From: an uncultured Hyphomicrobiales bacterium
GTDB lineage: Bacteria > Pseudomonadota > Alphaproteobacteria > Rhizobiales > Beijerinckiaceae
Assembly (NCBI GenBank): GCA_903918155.1
Contig: CAIXDD010000458.1
Location: 1 to 9,181, forward strand
Direction: 5' to 3'
DNA: 9,181 nt
Positions within the stretch are counted from its first letter, which is position 1. Every line of letters starts with the position of its first letter. Below are positions 6,515-9,181 of this stretch, in pieces. Made by a program: the position numbers and the translations under genes. Under the pieces are notes generated by a model that was not told where the DNA came from, searched no databases, and was given only the letters and a program-made list of their open reading frames with translations.

Positions 6515-6742
6515 GTGTCGCTCGCCCCTACTTCATTGAAGACAAACGTCTCGACAAGGCTTTGGCTGGTTCTGGCCGCCTCCGCCGGCGCGCTGGCGCT
6601 CGCCGCCTTCCTGCTTGTGTCGCCGGCGGCCTCCGTGGAGACGGCGGGCGAGGCCGGCGGCGCAGGCTGCCGCATGGTGCAGGTCTCGCTGGACGAGGGC
6701 TATAGCGTCTCGCGCGTCGAGGAGCGGCGATATTGTCCGTGA
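6515..6742 (+). CDS. Small putative exported protein with two cysteines, hypothetical
   Basis: I do not recognise this gene by name. From the GTG at 6515 it would encode 75 residues. A basic start (KTNVSTR) is followed by a long hydrophobic stretch (LWLVLAASAGALALAAFLLVSPAASV), which fits a signal peptide or one membrane anchor. A short mature region follows, GCRMVQVSLDEGYSVSRVEERRYCP, with a cysteine at each end that could form a disulfide in the periplasm. The start is uncertain. GTG 6515 has a weak AGG 6 bases upstream. TTG 6536 gives a natural-looking MKTNVSTR beginning (68 residues) but has no ribosome binding site, and no ATG lies between the repeats and the hydrophobic stretch. It ends just before a strong terminator, which supports a real transcript. 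I believe similar DEGY-containing small proteins occur in Rhizobiales, unconfirmed. Confidence 0.55.
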   Translation: MSLAPTSLKTNVSTRLWLVLAASAGALALAAFLLVSPAASVETAGEAGGAGCRMVQVSLDEGYSVSRVEERRYCP

Positions 6743-6767
6743 GCGAGCCGCCTGCGCGGCGCCAATG

Positions 6768-6796
6768 AAAAAGCCCGGCCTCTCGGCCGGGCTTTT
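6768..6796. terminator. Bidirectional intrinsic terminator
   Basis: A perfect 8-bp stem, GCCCGGCC (6773-6780) and GGCCGGGC (6785-6792), has loop TCTC. It is flanked by A5 on the left (6768-6772) and T4 on the right (6793-6796). It therefore ends in a T-run on both strands. It lies between the convergent small exported protein gene (+) and the outer-membrane protein gene (-), so it can serve both. Confidence 0.93.
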
Positions 6797-6815
6797 CCGT
6801 GCGGCGGGTCCGCGA

Positions 6816-7646
6816 TCAATAGCGGGCGAGAACCGGGCCGGTCGCCACGAGGGGCGCGGGCGACCAGAACCGCCAGTTGAGGCCGGCGCGCACCACATGC
6901 AGGCGCGTGTCCACCTTCAGATTCGCCGTGGCGAACCCATAATCGTTCGCATAGATCGTCTTGTCGCCGAGATCGACATAGAGATATTCGGTCTTCAGGC
7001 TCAAATTCTGCGTGATGGCGTATTCGAGGCCGGCGCCGACCGTCCACCCGCTCACGTTCACATTGCGGTTGAAGTCGAACTCATCCGTCCCGTCGACGAC
7101 GAGATCGATGCTGTTCTTCACCCGGCCCCAGGCCCAGCCGCCGGTGACATAAAGCAGCGTGCGGTCGAAAGCGCCCCAGCCCAGACGCGCGCGCACGGTG
7201 CCCAGAGAGGTCAGCTCGCTGCCCAGCCCCAGACCCAGGCCGATGGTGTCAGCGCCATTGGACAGGGCGGCGTCGAGATTGAGCCGGCCGTCCACATTGG
7301 CGAAGGCGTAATCCGCCTCGACGCCGATCATGAAGCCGTTGCCGAACGCCCAATTATAGCCGATCTGCCCGCCGCCGATGAAACCGTTGGAATTGATGGT
7401 CGCGCGGCCGTCGTATTCGAGGGCGACGGGGCTGCAGCCGATGCAGCCGCCGAAGGGATAGCGGAATTCGTTGCCCGCCATGCCGGCGTTCACGCCGATG
7501 TAAAAGCCGGTCCAGGTGAAGACCGGAGCGAGGGCGATCGGCGCGGGCGCGGCCGCGCGGGCGGGAAGATCGGCGGCGAGCGCCCCGGTGGAAACGGCCA
7601 TGGCGAGGGCGGCGACGGACCCCAGCGCGAGTTTGCGAACGGACAT
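6816..7646 (-). CDS. Outer-membrane beta-barrel protein (Omp25/RopB-like, OmpA-type 8-strand barrel)
   Basis: Predicted outer-membrane protein of 276 residues. Residues 1-25 are a signal peptide (MSVRKLALGSVAALAMAVSTGALA) with cleavage likely after ALA, leaving ADLPARAAAP, a start typical of Rhizobiales surface barrels. FTWTGFYIGVNAG (43-55) is the family's first strand. Alternating amphipathic strands follow, such as GFIGGGQIGYNWAF, FMIGVEADYAFANVDG, GTVRARLGWGAFDRTLLYVTGGWAWG, GWTVGAGLEYAITQNLSLKTEYLYVDLG and LHVVRAGLNWRF. The last strand is followed by a tail ending in VLARY, like the PVVAKY-type ends common in these proteins. A CIGC pair (C68, C71) sits in the first predicted surface loop. 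The ATG at 7646 has GGGAG 8 bases upstream, and the in-frame start at 7736 would precede the signal peptide. It may help envelope stability; pore activity cannot be judged. Confidence 0.93.
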   Translation of the reverse strand: MSVRKLALGSVAALAMAVSTGALAADLPARAAAPAPIALAPVFTWTGFYIGVNAGMAGNEFRYPFGGCIGCSPVALEYDGRATINSNGFIGGGQIGYNWAFGNGFMIGVEADYAFANVDGRLNLDAALSNGADTIGLGLGLGSELTSLGTVRARLGWGAFDRTLLYVTGGWAWGRVKNSIDLVVDGTDEFDFNRNVNVSGWTVGAGLEYAITQNLSLKTEYLYVDLGDKTIYANDYGFATANLKVDTRLHVVRAGLNWRFWSPAPLVATGPVLARY

Positions 7647-7702
7647 GAAATGAACTCCCAGCTCCAGTTTCGAACCGCAGCGCATGCTGCGAGCTGGCCG
7701 CG

Positions 7703-7714
7703 CCGATATATCGG
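7703..7714. promoter_or_regulatory. 12-bp perfect palindrome, possible operator
   Basis: CCGATATATCGG is a perfect 12-bp palindrome about 57 bp upstream of the outer-membrane protein start. It overlaps the weaker of the two promoter candidates and, if the farther promoter is used, lies inside the leader. It could be a regulator binding site; no family is assigned. Confidence 0.35.
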
Positions 7715-7800
7715 AATACGACCTAACTGAGCCCAAACTACCCGAGAGATCGCCGCATGGCTGTCGCTATCGCGCAACACAGAGTAATTTTGTAAGCGAA

Positions 7801-7829
7801 ATGATTACTTTACAGATGTTTATTGCCAA
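7801..7829 (-). promoter_or_regulatory. Candidate sigma-70 promoter of the outer-membrane protein gene
   Basis: On the - strand, TTGGCA (7829-7824, five of six bases of TTGACA), a 17-base spacer and AATCAT (7806-7801, four of six of TATAAT). Transcription would start near 7793, giving a leader of about 147 bases before the ATG at 7646. A second, weaker candidate closer to the gene is TTGGGC (7736-7731), an 18-base spacer and GATATA (7712-7707). Consensus matching only; the start site is not shown. Confidence 0.4.
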
Positions 7830-7860
7830 GGCTGGCTTGACCGTCGAAAAGCTCGAATCC

Positions 7861-8595
7861 TCAAAGGTCGAGCGCTTCCAGCCGGGCGATATAGGCCCGC
7901 CGGGCCTCCGGCTCCTCGCGGCCGCGCGGCCCCAGCACGTCGCGGGCGAAGAAGCGTCCGGCGAGCGCGAAGCCCGCCAGCACGTCGCCGCGGGCGGGCT
8001 CTGATTCGTGCTCCCCGCCGGGCCGCAGGAAGAAGGGAAGCGGCAGGAGGCGCTCCGCATAGGGCGCGCCCGCCTGCGCGCACACGGCGCGCCCGGTGCG
8101 CGGCGAGACATAGATCAGATCGTCCGTCCGCCCCGTGGCCGCGCATTGCGCGAGGTCGAGCCCGAAGCCCAATTGCGCCAGAACGGCGAGTTCGAAGCGC
8201 ACCATCAGCGCCGGCGCGCGCCGGTCGTCGGCGAGATGGTCGCACAAAGCCTCCGCCAGCGCCCACAGGTCTTCATGCGGGTCGCGCTCAGGCAAGAGGC
8301 GCAGCCATTCGCCGATCAGATTGAGCCCCGAGAGCGCAAGCCCGGATTCGATCAAGGCGCCGGCGCGCTCGCGCAAAGGCTCCACCGCCAGGAGGCCCAG
8401 ATGTTCCTCCAGCCGCGCGCGCCACAAGGCGCCCACGCTGTTTCCGGGCTGAAGGAAGGGCTGCATCCGGCGCGACCGCCCGCCCTTCACCACGCCCATA
8501 TGGCGCCCATGGGCGCGCGTCATCAGCTCAAGGATGACGCTCGTCTCCCCGTGCCGACGCAAACCGATGATGAGCCCCTCGTCGCGCCATTCCAT
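7861..8595 (-). CDS. recO: DNA repair protein RecO
   Basis: Recombination mediator of the RecFOR pathway. It binds single-stranded DNA and SSB and, with RecR, helps load RecA at gaps. It has 244 residues, normal for the family. The N-terminal OB-fold (about 1-80) starts with MEWRDEGLIIGLRRHGETSVILELMT, and GRHMGVVKGGRSR (30-42) is a typical motif. A helical domain follows (about 85-150) with NLIGEWLRLLPERDPHEDLW. The zinc-ribbon region is degenerate: only C151 (LDLAQCAATG) and C172 (GRAVCAQAG) remain of the four cysteines found in zinc-binding RecO, while DLIYVSPRTGRAV is retained. The ATG at 8595 has GAGG (8607-8604) 8 bases upstream, inside the end of the MFS gene, so translation is probably coupled to that gene. 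No clear terminator follows; the barrel gene lies 214 bp downstream. Confidence 0.93.
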   Translation of the reverse strand: MEWRDEGLIIGLRRHGETSVILELMTRAHGRHMGVVKGGRSRRMQPFLQPGNSVGALWRARLEEHLGLLAVEPLRERAGALIESGLALSGLNLIGEWLRLLPERDPHEDLWALAEALCDHLADDRRAPALMVRFELAVLAQLGFGLDLAQCAATGRTDDLIYVSPRTGRAVCAQAGAPYAERLLPLPFFLRPGGEHESEPARGDVLAGFALAGRFFARDVLGPRGREEPEARRAYIARLEALDL

Positions 8596-8599
8596 GCGC

Positions 8600-9181
8600 T
8601 CAGCCTCGCCCCGTCTTCCACAACGCCAGCGCGGCGGCGAACACGCCCAGCATCATCGCGCCGCAGAACAGCGCCACGCCGGCCCAGCCGTGGCTCTCCC
8701 AGAACAGGCCGCCCGCCGACCCCGCCGCGCCGCCGCCCACATAATAGAACAGCAGATAGAGCGAGGAGGCCTGCGCGCGATCTTTCTCCACCAGCGCCGA
8801 CGCCCAGGAGCTGGCGATGGCGTGCGCGCCGAAAAAGCCGAAGGTCAGCACCATCAGGCCCGCGACGATGGCGACGAGCGAATCCGGCGTCATCAGCGCA
8901 AGCCCCGCGATCATCACGGCGACGCAGGCCGCGAAGACAGGCCCGCGCCCATAGCGTCCCGCAAGCGCCCCCATGAAGGCGGAGGCGAAACTGCCCATGG
9001 GATAAGCGAGAAACACGAGCCCCGCGACCGCCTGCCCCAGCAGGAAGGGCGCGCCCTGCAGGCGGAACCCGAGATAATTATAGACGGTCATGAAACTGCC
9101 GAGCATCAGGAAGCCCGCGAACAGCAAGGCCGCGACGCCGGGATGGCGCGCGCAGGCGATGAGCGAGGCGACCAGCTTGCG
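8600..9181 (-). CDS. MFS transporter, C-terminal half (5' end outside window)
   Basis: The last 193 residues of a major facilitator superfamily transporter in the inner membrane; the N-terminal half lies beyond the right edge. Six hydrophobic segments are visible, including ALLFAGFLMLGSFMTVYNYLGF, GLVFLAYPMGSFASAFMGALAGR, GPVFAACVAVMIAGLALM and LVAIVAGLMVLTFGFFGAHAIASSW. SSLYLLFYYVGGGAAGSAGGLFW, GVALFCGAMM and a final short basic tail complete it. MTVYNYLGFRL, LAGRYGRG and ASSLYLLFYYVG resemble the YnfM-type (DHA1, drug/arabinose efflux-like) branch. The substrate cannot be told. The stop codon (8602-8600) is 4 bp from the recO ATG, indicating one transcript. The family is secure; the subfamily is from memory of conserved motifs. 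Confidence 0.88.
   Translation of the reverse strand, partial: RKLVASLIACARHPGVAALLFAGFLMLGSFMTVYNYLGFRLQGAPFLLGQAVAGLVFLAYPMGSFASAFMGALAGRYGRGPVFAACVAVMIAGLALMTPDSLVAIVAGLMVLTFGFFGAHAIASSWASALVEKDRAQASSLYLLFYYVGGGAAGSAGGLFWESHGWAGVALFCGAMMLGVFAAALALWKTGRG

Larger units (their letters stand above)
7647..7860 (-). promoter_or_regulatory. Upstream region of the outer-membrane protein gene, with AT-rich island
   Basis: 214 bp between recO and the barrel gene, both on the - strand. Bases about 7780-7828 are much AT-richer than the rest of the window. They contain interleaved inverted repeats: GTAAT (7784-7788) with ATTAC (7804-7808), and TGTAA (7791-7795) with TTACA (7810-7814). A promoter-like sequence and a palindrome are listed separately. 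A + strand open frame (7684-8004) crosses this region but runs into the recO 3' end antisense and looks like a shadow. Confidence 0.5.

Noticed and set aside
6274..6675. 133-residue - strand open frame with RRNEERGIRNEDSL-like text
   Set aside because: It is composed largely of translated 13-bp repeats and overlaps the small exported protein gene antisense. No domain or ribosome binding site was seen.
7684..8004. 106-residue + strand frame including MITLQMFIAKAGLTVEKLE
   Set aside because: The AT-richer start looks peptide-like, but the frame soon runs antisense through recO. No ribosome binding site or domain supports it.
8008..8976. 322-residue + strand open frame opposite recO and the MFS gene
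   Set aside because: It crosses the antisense of two clear genes, and its C-terminal third is low-complexity Arg/Pro/Ser.

Overview
This is a GC-rich window carrying ordinary chromosomal housekeeping genes of an alphaproteobacterium. It most likely comes from the Rhizobiales/Hyphomicrobiales, and a Methylocystis/Methylosinus/Beijerinckiaceae-type genome is my best guess. That assignment rests on recognisable protein styles: an Omp25/RopB-like beta-barrel beginning ADLPAR..., a ParC of 751 residues, a Bpt-type leucyltransferase, and the hemB - RDD - bpt - parC neighbourhood. No database comparison was possible.

Layout from left to right. Bases 1-970 hold hemB (tetrapyrrole synthesis, + strand), whose N-terminus may lie outside the window. 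Bases 990-2330 (- strand) hold an M50 site-2-type metalloprotease with two CBS domains, followed by a 54-residue single-span membrane protein. A divergent intergenic region leads to an RDD-family membrane protein (2505-2984, +). Next comes bpt (3072-3821, +), the aminoacyl-tRNA-protein transferase of the bacterial N-degron pathway. parC (3849-6104, -), topoisomerase IV subunit A, converges on bpt. Bases 6105-6514 are non-coding and contain two arrays of a 13-bp direct repeat and a strong imperfect hairpin. A small, probably exported protein with a non-ATG start (6515-6742, +) follows. It converges through a bidirectional terminator on an outer-membrane beta-barrel protein (6816-7646, -). The barrel gene has a roughly 214-bp upstream region with an AT-rich island, a promoter-like sequence and a 12-bp palindrome. 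The right end holds recO (7861-8595, -) and, 4 bp upstream of it, the C-terminal half of an MFS transporter that runs out of the window.

The genes do not form one pathway. Plausible co-transcribed units are MFS-recO, where the recO ribosome binding site lies inside the end of the MFS gene, and M50 protease-small membrane protein. I did not find a convincing new multi-gene system. The items most worth a second look are the 13-bp repeat arrays beside parC, the AT-rich leader of the outer-membrane gene, and the two small unrecognised proteins.
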